Origin: Dastarcus helophoroides
Taxonomy: Eukaryota; Arthropoda; Insecta; Coleoptera; Bothrideridae
Length of the DNA: 64,000 bases
Assembly: GCA_028583605.1 (NCBI GenBank)
Contig: CM053326.1
Span: forward strand, 21,108,536 to 21,172,535
Reading direction: 5' to 3'
Shown: piece after piece, positions 1 to 12,620 of the stretch
Layout: each line of letters starts with the position of its first letter
How positions within the stretch are numbered: the first letter of the stretch is position 1
Notes under the pieces: model-generated
Databases searched by the model: none
The model's input: the letters and a program-made list of their open reading frames with translations, nothing else
What the model was told of the DNA's origin: nothing
Position numbers and translations under genes: made by a program

Positions 1-2570
1 AAACAAATGCAAATTCGCAAGCGATTTCGCAAAAGTCGTAAATTTCGAGCGTCTATAGTGCGAGGCTGTGGCCGAGTGTGGGTCGATCGTTTGCATCTAA
101 TAGAAGTAAACCCAATAAATAGCAACATTAAGACATAAAAACAATCGTTCGGACACGGCGAAGGGTGTGATTCATATGAAATTTATCGTCGTAGCAGGTG
201 AACTTTTGTCCCGGTGGTCCCATACGTTAGAGGACGGATGACTTTTATTTTACACCCGTCTGACACACCTAGCTATTGTATTTTTTTAATACTCGGCTTG
301 TGACTGTTGATTATATTCAACCCCTTTCGCTCGAGCGCAGTTTAAGATGTTTTTACAACAGACCTGACAATATATCACCTTTATAGAGCTTTAAACGTTC
401 AAATGTAAACGCGCCACAGGCGGATCGTATATTTTCCATAACAATGCCTTTTGAATATGTTTGTGGTAATTCTGGTGCGGGATAAGGGTTTAAACGATTG
501 TGTTTTTCCTCATTAAATGAGCGTAAATTTATGAAGAATTTGATAGAGGAATGGGATTTAAACAATTCGAACTTATCTTAAACTTTAACCTCTTTAACTG
601 GCTGAAATATTGGATACACCAAATAAAATGTTGTTGACTACTAAATCAACTTTCAAATAACAATACATGAAATTACTACTCGTTAATGTATCGTTGTGGG
701 AGTCATAATTCAAAAGTTTCGAATCATTTATTATTTTATTAGCGTAGAAAGCTGCCGCTTCCAAGCTCGTAGGTAATATTATTTTGAATTATTACGCCTA
801 ATGTGACCAAATGAATTATTTGATATCCGATTATGTCGGAGCATTCAATGGGTATAAACGTATTTTATCGGGTGTCACATTTATATAAATATTATGTACG
901 TTTTATAACGATTGTAAAAAGATCGAGAACATGGATAGTTTTACAATGGATGAATAAATCATTGAATATTTTGTTAAACAATGCTACAGAGTTATTTTTA
1001 ACGTAGGCGAAGAATACAATCTCAACTGAATCGTCGACTTTATTCGAAAAATAAAACCAATAATTCATATTTCACAATTCTAGTTCAAAGAAAGCATGCG
1101 CATCTGAAGGTGCATAACAAACAAAAGATAAGACATTTACAACAAACAGTAGTTGAATTCGGCGGCTTCGCCTCCATGAGTTTTTGAACATGGAAATATC
1201 TCTGGACATAACCTATCACAAGAATTTTTGATGACGATCTAAACAACTGATAAAGCCACATGATTGACATGAAACAAAAGATCATAAATATATGTTATAA
1301 TTGTTGGTTTGTTCGTTCTCTTGTTTGTTTGTTTCTTCGTTGTCTGTGTGTTCGTTCGTTCGATCGTTTGTTTGCTTGGTTATCGTTTCGTTCCTTCGTT
1401 CGCAGTCGTCGACAATTATAATTCATCTCATCGTAATTATTTTTCGTTTCGTTGCGATCGCTGAGCATCCGACATAGGGAACGTCGTCCATTTGTGTAAT
1501 CGCAGAAGCACAACGAATAACGCCAGCTGAAAAGAAGCCAAGGTTATACGAGAGCGCCAACAAAATGACCATATAAATTTCTTCTCTTATCAAGATTATT
1601 TCTCTAAAAAAATTAACCTAATTATGTAAAATTTAAGTTCTCGTTGAGGCGTATTTCAAAACAAACCAACTGGCGCCACATTAGCTGCGGTCGTCGTCTG
1701 AGAGAGGCCAAACTATTATAATGCCAACCGCAAGAACAAAACCACATTTATTTAAATATGATTTTCTCCTCGACTAAGTTCGCCAATTAATTTAATATTT
1801 ATTTAAATTAAAGCGTAGGCCGCTTTACGTAACGACGTTGTTCAACGAAGAATCCTAAATTCGTTACCATCACATTTAGAACCGAATCAAAAGTTTCATT
1901 TCCTGGATTTTTTTTGGTCATAACTATTATACAATACGATTTCCTGCTAATTAGGGATAAATGACCACAATTTCCTCTTTCCATCAATTGTCTAAATGAA
2001 CGGCAGTTCAATTGCTTCGATTAAATTTGCCCAACGTTTGATGAAACTTTTGAGGTGCGTGTCTTAAAAGTCGTCCCAGACACGCACACCGATAAGATTG
2101 CTGTTTAATTTTCCTTTAATGCTACCGATTAAGTTACGCCGTCCGTTTGAAAACTCGGGACCGACTTCGAATTTATAGTTTAAACAACTTTATCGGCACC
2201 TTTAGCCTCCGAGAAACGGACGTTTTTCGATATTTTATTACCCCACTTAGGGATAATGAAGCCGACCGCTAACACGCCCAATAAAAGCCCAAGAGTGACA
2301 TTCGGTGCCTTCGAATTACGTTTATTTGGAAGATGACGTGATTTCTCATCAATTCCAGTTAGAATTTAGTTTCACGATTTTTTTTGCTAGAAGTATTTAG
2401 TTTTTCTCAAAATTACGAATCACGTAATTTGAGTTTCCATGATTGTCAGTTTTTTTACGAATTTCATGGGTAATGTAATTTCAACCTTAACGTAAAATTG
2501 TCGACGTAAAATTTTCATTACCCAAATTTGTAACGTCGATTTTGATAAAAAGATAATAAAGTAGGAATTC
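1..2570. other. Unique AT-rich sequence, no gene recognised
   Basis: I see no coding region with recognisable protein similarity on either strand. The sequence is not obviously repetitive apart from a T/G-rich simple stretch at 1303-1405 made of TTTG and TTCG units, and a short GATT run just downstream near 2655. Open frames here are short and have the composition expected of chance. It could be intergenic or the intron of a gene whose exons lie outside the window. Confidence 0.5.
1303..1405. repeat. Imperfect TTTG/TTCG simple repeat
   Basis: A stretch of alternating TTTG, TTCG and TTCT words forms a degenerate tetranucleotide tract. On the minus strand it reads as an Arg/Asn/Lys-rich open frame (N, E, R, T repeats) that I regard as a translation of the repeat and not a gene. 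Confidence 0.75.
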
Positions 2571-2574
2571 TGGA

Positions 2575-4215
2575 AAAATACTTCATTCTGGACATTTTAA
2601 TTTCTTACTCAAAATTTACAGTTTAAACTTTTTTTAAATTTCTTTTAGAACACCCTTGATTGATTGATTGATTGATTCAATTAATTTAAAATAAAAATTG
2701 ATTTTTTTTCGAAAATTTTCTAAATTCTCAAACTTTCCACATTTTTTGGAATTTGAAATTTGGGAAAAGTAAACACTCAGAAAAAAGTCTAAATTTTCAA
2801 AAACAAGTCAAAATTTTAGAAAAAATTTGGAAATCTATAAGGATTAATTTTTAAAAAGTTCGAAATTTCTAAAGAAAATCAAATTTTGGAAAATAAGGTA
2901 CCTAAAAATTTCGACAAAAAAATTGAAATTTTGAAAAGGAAGCAAAATTTTGAAAAAAGACTTGCAGTTATGAAAAAATAGTCAAACATTGTTAAAAAGA
3001 AATCCGAACCTTGAAAAAAGTCGAAATTCTGAAAATAGATCAAAATTTTCAAAAAAAAACGAAATTTCGAAAAAAATTATTTTTTTTTTTTAAAATGTGA
3101 AACATTTTAAGCCGAAAATAAAAAAGTTGAAATTTTGAAAAACAGATCAAACCTTTAAAAAAATCTGAAAAATCTATAGAACAATCGAAATTTTATAATG
3201 AAAATTAAAAAAAAGATCAAAATTTTGAAAATTCAAATCATAAAAAAATCGCAATTTTGAAAAAATGTGGGACTTGAAAATCCAATGTCGATATTTCGAA
3301 AAAATCAAAATTTTGAAAAAAGTTAAAATTCCATAGAAAATTTTCAAATATCTATAAAAAACTTCTTTCTCAAAATTTACAGTTAAAAAATTTTTAGAAC
3401 ACTTCTGATTGATTGAATTATTTAATTTAAAAAAAATCGAATTTTTATCAAAGATTCCCAAAAATTTCATATATATTTCCTTCAATTTCTTATTTGCAAT
3501 TTATGTTTTTTTCTTAAACTTCCCATTTTTTTTAAATTTGGGAAAAGTAGACACTTGGAAAAATGTCTAAATTTTCAAAATTTTGAAAAAAAATTTAAAA
3601 TTTATAAATAAGGATAAATTTTGAAAAGGTTCGGGATTTCTAAAAAGAAATCAAATTTTGGGAAACAAGGTACCTAGAAATTTCGACAAAAAAATTGAAA
3701 TTATAAAAAAGTCAAACATTGTTAAAAAAAAATCCGAACTGAAAAAAAGTCGAAATTCTGAAAATAAGTTAAAATTCTGAAAAAAACCGAAATTTCGAAA
3801 AAAAGGTATTTTTTGAAAAAAAAGCGAAAAATGTTTAATTCGAAAATAGAAAAAGTCGAAATTCTAAAAACAGATCAGAACTTTGGAAAAATATGAAAAA
3901 TCTGCAAAAAAGTCGAAATTTTATAATAAAGATTAAAGAAGATCCAAATTTTGAAAATTGAAATTATAAAAAAAAATCGCAATTTTGAAAACATGTGGGA
4001 CTTTTGAAAATCAAAAATCGATATTTTAAAAATATCAAAATTTCGAAAAATCAAAATGTTGTAGAAAATATCTAAATTTCGATAAAACAAAATTTTTAAT
4101 CGGTCAAAATGTAAAAAAATTTTAATGAGATTTAAAAAACAAAGTTTCCAAAAACGGTCGAAATTTGAAAAAACAATGGACGTTTTTGAAAAGTAATGGG
4201 TAATAATATTCACCT
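2575..4215. repeat. Two tandem copies of a ~0.75 kb A/T low-complexity unit
   Basis: The whole stretch is built from degenerate words resembling AAAAAGTCGAAATTTTGAAAA. On top of that, two long copies follow one another: each begins with CTCAAAATTTACAGTT, a GATTGATT run and AATTTAAAA. Both carry the landmark GGTACCT at 2897 and 3669, AAACATTGTTAAAAA, and GCAATTTTGAAAA with TGTGGGACTT near 3251 and 3979. The offset between landmarks drifts from about 772 to 728 bases, so the copies differ by indels. The minus-strand open frames here are Phe/Leu/Lys/Asn-rich translations of the repeat and not genes. Confidence 0.85.
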
Positions 4216-4739
4216 AAATTATTTAAAAATCTTTATCTATGCAAAAAACCTAATTTAATCTTCGATTTATATCTGACGTTTCGTTAGCGTTGTGCCTTTA
4301 ATGGCGAAGCAGCAAAAACCGCAAGGTTTGTCAAAGTTCAAGCTTTCGCAGCTCGTGCGTATCGGCACACGGTAATTGATTATACTGAAAAATGAGCGGC
4401 GTTATTTGTAGGAAACATCTTTTTCGACACGGCACGATGCCGGCGTGACAAAGTCGCAAAGATGGTCGGATATCAATTGAAATTAACCAAATTACTCTCG
4501 ACGACACCGAGGTATACTTGGGGTGAAAAGGTCGAAAGCGATATCGCCGTTTCCTCCTTTCTATTCTCCCACGGCGACAAAAGCGCCGACAAAGGTTATG
4601 AAAGCTACGAATTTCTAGGGGTGCCGCTGAAAGGGATGTCGTTCGATGTCGAGTCGTCGTTACTATCTAACTTTTGTTTCCCTATTGAATTCTTCAAATT
4701 ACATTTTGTTTGATTTGTTGCCTGGTTAATGTTCATCTG

Positions 4740-5215
4740 CTTGCTAAAGCTACTTTTTTACTCATTAAAATATCCAGCTTAAATGTAATTAATTCTTGCA
4801 AATCCCTATTAAATTCTTTGGTCGATTCGTTTATTTCCCCAATAGCTATTTGCTACTTTTTTGTTTATCTGTCGAAGTTTCTGGGTTGCTTTATTATTTG
4901 CGCATCGAAGTCTCCAAGTTATCTTCCTGCCTACTCGTCGAGATCTCCGCATTAGTTTCCTCTTTGGCCGTCGAAGAGTCTGAAATACTTTCTTGTCTTT
5001 TAATGTATTTATTTTCTTAATGTTTAATATTTGTCTAACCGTCCAAATCATTTTTTTAGTTGTTAAAGTAGCTGAGTAATGCTTATCGAAATCTCCAAGT
5101 TACTTTCTTATTTGCTCATCAAAATCTCCAGGTTACTTTCTTGTATACTCATTGAACTTTCTGTGTTACTTTCTTATTCACCCGTTGAAATCTCCAAACC
5201 TCTTTATTGCTTAGC
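4740..5215 (-). repeat. 33-bp minisatellite block 1 (degenerate, reverse orientation)
   Basis: Diverged tandem copies of the 33-bp unit best seen at 18533-18829, here in the reverse orientation: the words CGAAATCTCCAAGTTACTTTC and TTTGCTCATC recur about every 33 bases. The clearest part is 5079-5200. Earlier copies (4870-4990) are more diverged. Several overlapping open frames run through it because the unit length is a multiple of three and has no stop. Confidence 0.75.
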
Positions 5216-6124
5216 TGTTGCGGTTTTCTTTTATTCTATTGCACGATATATTTCACTTTGCCAGATGACATTTCCGCTTCTCGCTCCTAATTAATTCCCA
5301 ATTGAAGTCATCACGTTAGGCAATCGCTGTGCGAATTAAAAGCGAAATAGTAAATTGTAACGCCCACGACGGACCTTGCACACCTAGTCGTTACTTTAGT
5401 CATGCTACTTGTTTCTCTAGAGGCGTCTGGACCCAGCTAACCTTCTATGGGCAATCGCCTGTGATAGCAGCTTCTGTGCTCGCCCGTTCACGCGTTTTCT
5501 ACCAAACTTGTCCACCTCCGAGTAATATTACTAAGAAAGGAAGTCGAAACGGATTGTTTATGTTTTCTAACGACCATTTCGGTTATTATCGCCGCAATAA
5601 ATTTATTTTTAGAATTATTACCTAAAGCTCGCGGTTAACTTAATCACAACACTTCCAAGAACGAGAATTTTATCTAATGAATAATTTATCATCGACTAGT
5701 AGTGGAATAGATTCGAATGAATGAAAACGAATTAGAGGAAATCGCATGCGGCGAGAGCGGAGGAATTATTCATAACAACCTAGACAAAGCTATAACATAC
5801 GACGGCGTAACACTATCAAAAATTTAGCGTAGAAAGTGGGCGGATGTTCCTACGGACCTTGGGGAATGTGCGTGTGACCGGGGTCACCGCTAACTTAATT
5901 TGTTTATTATTACAGATACGTCGTAGGTGGTAAAAGATTACCCAACGCTCGACGTGGACCAAGTCGGATTATACCAGAGAGAACATACCTCGAGAAGCAA
6001 CCCGAACGATTCGTTTATTATTTTAACCGAGAAAAAATCATCTCAAGTCTTGGAACTGAAAGTAGACGTAGTTTACACAAATATTGATACTGTAAGAGTC
6101 AAAATTCTTTCCTAAAAATAATAC
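5216..6124. other. Unique sequence, no gene recognised
   Basis: Two open frames (98 codons at 5329-5625 and 62 codons from 5927, both plus strand) have mixed composition, and the second follows a pyrimidine-rich stretch ending in CAG near 5914, so a real exon is conceivable. Neither resembles a family I know, and nothing else links them. Confidence 0.3.
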
Positions 6125-6800
6125 TCTTCTTCGTTGAGACAGTTATTTTTTATATGCCACAGATTTTCCGACATTAGTATCATTTTTTTGTGTCTTTTCT
6201 TAATGGGAATATTGTTTCTTGGTTATCAGGATTTTTTTGATATAAGGATCATTTTTCATCCTGTAGTATTGTATTCTTGTTCAAGAGGCTTATTTTGCTT
6301 CTTCCTTAAGAGTATTTTAGTGCCCTGTTTATAAAAAGGGTCACTTTTTTAATAATTAAAAAAATGGTTTTTTGTTGTTTATATTGTCACTTTATTATGT
6401 AAAAGTGTTTTAATTCATTATTGGAATCATTTTTAATGAAAAAAATACGAATACTCTGTTTATTGAAATATTAGTCATTTTTTGTCAATAAGGTTTTTTT
6501 TTCATCACCTGTAGAATTCTTTTTTATTATTAGTGTAAATATTTTTTTACCAAAATGATCACTTTCAGGAAACATTTTGTTGACCCTTTTCATGAAGAGG
6601 GCGATTTTTGGAAAAAACAATCGCTGATCCTCTTTGGTAAAAAAAAACATTTTTCTTCGTTAGTAGATTCATTTTTTGTTCTTTGTAAGGTCAATTTTTA
6701 TCACTAATAAAGTCATTTTTCTTCAAGATTAGGGTCATTTTTCATTAAAAGTATCCTTTTTTTTAATTGTTGATTTTCCTTGAAAAGACACTGATTTTTC
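6125..6800. repeat. T-rich degenerate repeat (GGTCATTTTT words)
   Basis: The phrase GGTCATTTTT or ATCATTTTT recurs roughly every 30-60 bases, separated by short T- or A-rich spacers (for example near 6258, 6338, 6717 and 6735). It looks like a decayed short-unit tandem array. The open frames in it are translations of T-rich DNA. Confidence 0.6.
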
Positions 6801-8790
6801 ATTCTTTAACACGATGGTTCTCTTAACATCAATAGAACATTTTCTACTTGTCAACGTGGTTGTTTCTAGGAATTGAATTTCGAAAATCCTTTTTCAAATA
6901 AGGTTTCTTTATTTATTGAGGTTTTTCGTTTATATTTTAATTGTTATTAAATGTAACATTTTTTTTTGTTAGCCGTGATTTAAAAAAAATTAGTTTTACC
7001 AAAAAATAAATTAAAAAACCTATGCCAAAAATTAGAGTCTAAAAGCTAAACTCAGGCCTCGTTTAGGTTGGTTGCAATAGCTTTTCCCTGCATCGTCCCA
7101 TAATAAACATTTAAAACGACCGTATAATTAAATATGTGGACATCCACGATACACGAAGCCCCATCGGCAAGATTCGTCTATTGTGATGAGATAAAATTTC
7201 TATATAATTTAATTCGATAACCTGTAATTTATTTAAATCTGACTCGTCATAATATTTTCTTTTCTTTGGCATGCGAAGCATATTAATAATAGTTAAGGAT
7301 TTTAAACCACCAAAACCGCTTATTAACTTGGTCAATTTGATTAGATTCGGTTGAACGTCCAGACTAATAAATATTGAAAATTCGATGGGAAATATTTAGG
7401 ACGTCATATTGGGCTTTGCATGTTATCGGGAGCAGTCAGCACAAAAACAAGACGCCACCATTACAAAAAAATAGCCAAATATTTCGTTTGATGTCGAGAT
7501 ATGACAAAATTAATATTTACCTTCCAAGAAAATTTATACATTAAACGATAGCTAACCTAATCAGCAGCTAAACTGTAATTTTTCTGCTTGGTAAAGTATT
7601 TTAGTGTACTTTTGAAGAAATTGTGGTTTTAGTCCTGATCGTACGTTAAAGTCTCTAGGATTCTTTCTTGTTTGCTCATTGATATCTCCAGATACTTTGT
7701 TTACTTTTTAAACGAGTGTGCTTTTTTTATTTTTCTAACTTGCTCGCCAATATATTTATTATTTATTTAGAAAGTTACCTAGAAATTCAGTCAATTGAAC
7801 TGCATATTAAATCATTGTTTCAATCACAGAATTTACATTTCATTAATTTAAACATTCTTCTAAACGGCCTCAGCTGCAAATTTAATCTTCAGGTCGTTTG
7901 TTGCGGAACCATTAATTGAGTAACTGAGCTCAACATTGCAGCAGCAAACGTGTTTAACATGCCACGTCACCTTCTAACTCAACTCTCGTTATGAATATTA
8001 TAAACCAACTTTTTTTCTAAGTAGAGCATATTTTAACTTTAAAATAAAACTTAAGATATTAAGTGCCAACACCAGAAGCCGTTGATGATGCTTGGCTATC
8101 GAACCACCCGTCGATATGCCTCCGAGCCGGTCATAATCGAGCACATTGCAAAGATATGACTTTCCGTCAACTTCCAAGACGGTTGTATATCATCCGACAG
8201 CAGCAGCATAATTGCCGTGTGAACTCTTCGATATTTCTCATTTTATACCAAGGAATAAATACAAAATTGAAAAATGCGAATTCGCGATGCGACAACTCGG
8301 GGAAAACTCAACGGAACCTCATGATTATGAATGAAGTAGGCGGCTAATTATCGGCCGGTGCGCGTCCTTGATTCGTAAATTATCCACCTTGACGTATCGA
8401 TATTTTTATAAGGTCGTATTTACATGTCGGGCATCGGGTTATTAATGACCTATAAGGCGAGGTTTTGAGCATTTCCATTCGAGTTACAACGTGACAAATT
8501 ATGTTTTTAGTTGTACCACGCGGTTATCTAATAGATGTTTTGACAACGAATTAGAAACAGTCCAAGGGAATCGAGATAAATTATGGGATGCACTTGACGT
8601 GAAAACAATGACATGCCTCACCTTGTCATTGTTTGTCGACTGACATGATTCTTCTGTTTTCATATTGACGCGTTCGGACCAGATATGAGAGCGTCACATG
8701 AGGGCATGACTAACTAAATTTTCGGTGAAAACTTTTGGTTAACACGCTTTAGAAAATTAATTATTTTAACGATGCCTGTTCATCACAAAT
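6800..8790. other. Mostly unique sequence, no gene recognised
   Basis: No convincing gene. One short piece at about 7640-7700 is a two-copy remnant of the 33-bp minisatellite in reverse orientation (TTTCTTGTTTGCTCATTGA). A 94-codon plus-strand open frame at 8063-8347 has mixed composition and ends in less AT-rich DNA, but I do not recognise it. Confidence 0.35.
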
Positions 8791-8794
8791 TATT

Positions 8795-10625
8795 ATCGAT
8801 AAAACTGAGAAATTCAAACTCTTGGGGAAAAATTAATCTTGTAAAAAAAATTCAAACTTTGGGAATACTTCAAACTTTGACATTTTGAGAACATGTAAAA
8901 CCTTGGGAAAATTTGAACATTTAGGAAAATTCAAAGAATTCCAATTCAAAATTTTAAAAGAAATTTCATAATTATGGGAAATTTCGAATTTTTTGCTTAA
9001 AAAACGTTACTTTTAATATTCATCTCCTTTTTACCCATTTAATAATGACGTAAATAGCATTAAATTATCGGGAAATTTTGAGCTCTTAAAATATTTGGGG
9101 TTTAAAATTAAAAATTTGAGTTTGTCAGAATTAGAAGGTGACAATTTAAATTTCCAATTTGTTTCTTAGAGTTAAATATCTATTCTATTTTAGAAATTGC
9201 GATTAGTTTTCTGAAACCTTTATTATAATTATGTTGACTAGTCAAAATTCTGGCATTTGAGTTCAAAATTTCTTCACACACAAAAATTTCTTAATTAAAA
9301 CATTCAAGGAAAAGTTAGTTTGCGAAATTTTAGAAAAAATCCCATCTGTTTTGGAATATTCAAAATTTTGGAAAAAATTCGAACATTAGGAAAAAAGTGA
9401 TCTGCAACAAATTAAAAATTTTGGAAATAACTTTAAAATTAATGGAAAATTTTAAAATACTTACCTAAAAACTGTATCTTTAATATTCATCTCCTTTCTG
9501 CCCTTTTGAAAATATAACCAAAAACAGTACTAAATTAATTAGAAAAGACGAAATTTGGATGGAGCTTTTAAAATATTTTGAGCTAAAACTGGAAATGTTG
9601 AATTTGTCAGAATTGGAAACTGACATTTAAAGAAAACTCACTCTACAAAATAGTCAAAATTTTGGTAAAAATAGAATTTTGTCATACATTAGGCGAATTT
9701 GAGAAAAGATTCAAATTTCTAAGAAAAATTCGGACTCCTGAGAAAAATGTGAGCGTTTGGAAATATACTATTACTTTTGGGGATAACGCTAAATTTTTGG
9801 AAAATATTCGAACACTTGTAAATTTTGGGAAAAAATCGAACTTTAAAAAAATTTAGTCTTTTCGAAATATTTCTATAATTTTTAAAGTTTACCCAAAAGT
9901 TTATATTTTTTATAAACAAAGGTAGAATTTGCAACACAAATTTGAATTATTCCCACCATTCAAATTTTTCCAAAGGTTCGAAGTTTTTTTAAATTTTTCA
10001 GAGATTGACTTTTCAAAATTTTGGGAGCTTCTCAAAATTTTGAATTTTTCTCAAGAGTTCCAATTTTTCTCAAAGTTTAAATTGAGGAGTCCAAATTCTG
10101 TGTTCAAAATTTCGATATTTGAATTCAAAAGTTCAGCACACAACTCATTTTTTTAAATTAAAACATTTCAAAAAATAGTTCTCGAAATAAAGGAAAAAAT
10201 AATAAAATTGTCAAAAAATTGTTAAAATTATGAAAAATTTTGAATTTCTGGGAAACATTTAGGCGTCCGTAAAAAATTCTAACTTTTGGGAAAAATTCGA
10301 ATTCTTTGGAAAAATTTGAACTCCTGGGAAAAATTCGAACTCTTGGGAAAATTTTGAAATTTTCGAAAAAAATTCAAAATTTTGGCAAAAATATATTTTT
10401 TTTTGAAAAAAATTTATCTTTTGGAAAAAGTTGAAAAATTTAGCCAAAATCCCAAAAATATTGAAAAAATTTTGAACTTTTCGCCTAAAAACCGTTATTA
10501 TTAACATTCATCTTTTTTCTGCCTATTTGTAAATAACGAGAAACAGTATATTCAAGTAAAAGCGAAATGGAAAGCAAGAATATTTTCGGATTAAACTTGT
10601 AAAGTTGACGTAAAAATGAGTGATC
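8795..10625. repeat. Three diverged tandem copies of a low-complexity unit
   Basis: The A/T-rich GAAAATTTTGGGAAAAATT type repeat fills the region. A recognisable landmark, CCTAAAAAC..TT..TTTAATATTCATCTCCTTT, recurs at about 9018, 9485 and 10506. It is followed each time by a short unique segment containing AAACAGTA or an equivalent, and by TTAAAATATTT..GAGTTTAAAA and GTTGA. This shows that a larger unit (about 0.47 kb, then about 1.0 kb) was duplicated in tandem. Open frames are Phe/Lys/Asn-rich and spurious. Confidence 0.75.
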
Positions 10626-10659
10626 ATGATTAGTAGCGAATGTGTTAATAATCTTTAAG

Positions 10660-11040
10660 GATTGATATACAAATCTTGTGTCCTAAAACCAAGAATAATT
10701 GGAAAACCCTGTTGCTCTACCGCGTTTCGATAGTCAAGTAACCATCTTCAGGGAGGTGCAGAGAAAGTATCTCTGAAGATTTAGGCAAGCACCATCTTCA
10801 GAGATATATAGATCTTTACAGAGAACAAAGAGAACATCTCTCTGTAGATCTAGCCAACCAATACAGATCTTCAAAGAGATATTATCTTTGTATCTCTTTG
10901 AAGGTGATAGCTTGGCTATTGAAACGCGTTAGAGCAACCGTTGTTGCGTTTTTAAATCTTTTTTGATTTCGAGGGTGCAAGATTTGTATATCAATTTCTG
11001 AAGATAGCCAAGGACCAGTCCAGGCCAGTCCGTTCCACCA
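10660..11040. mobile_element. Penelope-type terminal block A (inverted pair)
   Basis: Two arms in opposite orientation: the left arm (10660-10740) reads GATATACAAATCTTG, then AAACCAAGAA, GTTGCTCTACCGCG. The right arm (10875-11038) is its reverse complement and continues to GGACCAGTCC and GTCCGTTCCACC. Between them lie several sub-repeats of CATCTTCAGAGAT in both orientations. The same block occurs four more times in the window; at 62917-63190 it is joined to a GIY-YIG coding remnant, which is why I attribute it to a Penelope-like retroelement and not to an independent MITE. It has no coding capacity. Confidence 0.65.
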
Positions 11041-11880
11041 AATTCTTTAAGAACCCTAGAGCTAAACAATATAAAGTGACTTCTTATTAAGTTTGATCTC
11101 CTCGTTTGTGCCAAGCAAATTTCCTTGATTCCTTCATGTAGCATCTCGATGAAATCAGTTCCGATGTAGAATCGTCGAGCGAAACTGCGAGTTGATATAA
11201 CTTCCCCGGCTGGAGATAAAGCGAAATCTGCGTTCCGCCATCTCGAAAATGATAAATGACTCCAACTTTGTTGAAATCAATTTGATGTCATAAGTCGTAA
11301 TTTTAATGTGATTGTTATGCAAATGATAACGCTAACAGGTCGGAGGCATTCATTCTCTCATAATATGCGATATTACAAAAACAATATTATATAATTTGTA
11401 AGAGAAGGAGGAGTTGTAAAACGCGCCATTAAACATCAATCATTTCCCACATCAATCGATTCCGCCATCCCGATGGTTAATTGAACAACTTCTTGGTAAA
11501 TTAATACTCTTCGAGCGAGAGTAATAGTTGGACAAACGCTAGGACTCGTCAATACGAATACATAAAATCCGATCATAAATCTAAAGACTAATCAAATCGA
11601 ATCTAGCGGAAAATGTGCAGACTTTATGCTGATAGTCTAAGGACCTAAGACTACCGGATTGTGCCATAAAGACCGCAAGAACTCGCTTTAATTTTGCGCA
11701 TCACGCTCTGCTGCAGGTTCTTCTTCTGGAGATTATTTCGCGTCATTTGCTATAGGTTAACTGAAGCTAATCGTGTGACAGAAGCTTTTACTTTTGAGAC
11801 TTCTTATAAATGGATATTTTTACAACCTAGTTACAGATCTCAATAAGCCTCGTCAAAACTTGACTTGACACTGAAAAATG
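11041..11880. other. Unique sequence, no gene recognised
   Basis: Non-repetitive sequence with no recognisable coding region or structural RNA. Confidence 0.5.
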
Positions 11881-12620
11881 AAGAATATGGATTGGAATGA
11901 ATATGACAATATCATAAGGAACAATTCTCTGGAAAATAGAAATTATTGCAAAAAAATTCTTTTCTTGGGTTTAAAAACGTTTGAAGAAAAAATTAGGAAT
12001 TCTGAGTTTAATTTCGATATTTGGATAACAAAATAAAAAAAATTAAATAATCCAGAAAATATCGCAATTTCTAAAAAAAATTGCAAACCTGAAGGATATA
12101 GACATGTTGCCCAAATATTGTTGTTTAAACTAAAAATCTATAATTTATCATAAGAAGCATGTATTTTTACTAACATTTTGAATATTTCCTAAAATATTGT
12201 ATTTCTTCCAAAATTTAGAATTGTTTCCATTAATTCGAATTTTACCCATAATTTCGAATTTTTTTCAAAAGCTCTAAAGCTTTAGATTTTGCCTTCGATT
12301 TTTTCCCAAAGAGTTCAGGTTTTTCCCAAGAATTAGAATTTCTCCCAAAATTTGATGACTTTTTCCCAAAAGCTCAATATTTTACCAAGAGTAAGAATTA
12401 TTCTCAAATGTAAAATTTTTTTTCAAAAGCCCTAGTTTATTTTAAGAATTTGAATTTTCATTGAAATTTTGAATTCTTCCCAAATTTTTCAATGTTTCAC
12501 AAAATTTCATTCCTTTCTCAAAATTTTGACTATTGTGAAAACTTTGATTTTTTTGTTTTAAAATCATAGTTTGCGTTTTAAAATGCTGAAACCGGATATC
12601 AGTATTTCAATCACAAAATT
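11880..12620. repeat. A/T-rich low-complexity tract (reverse orientation in part)
   Basis: Words such as TTTTTCCCAAAAGTTC and AATTTTTCCCAAAA recur every 25-35 bases. This is the same kind of degenerate motif as at 8.8-10.6 kb, read mostly from the other strand. Confidence 0.7.

Noticed and set aside
3174..4213. Minus-strand frames of 103 and 112 codons rich in Phe, Lys and Ile
   Set aside because: They translate the A/T low-complexity motif; paired frames result from the tandem duplication.
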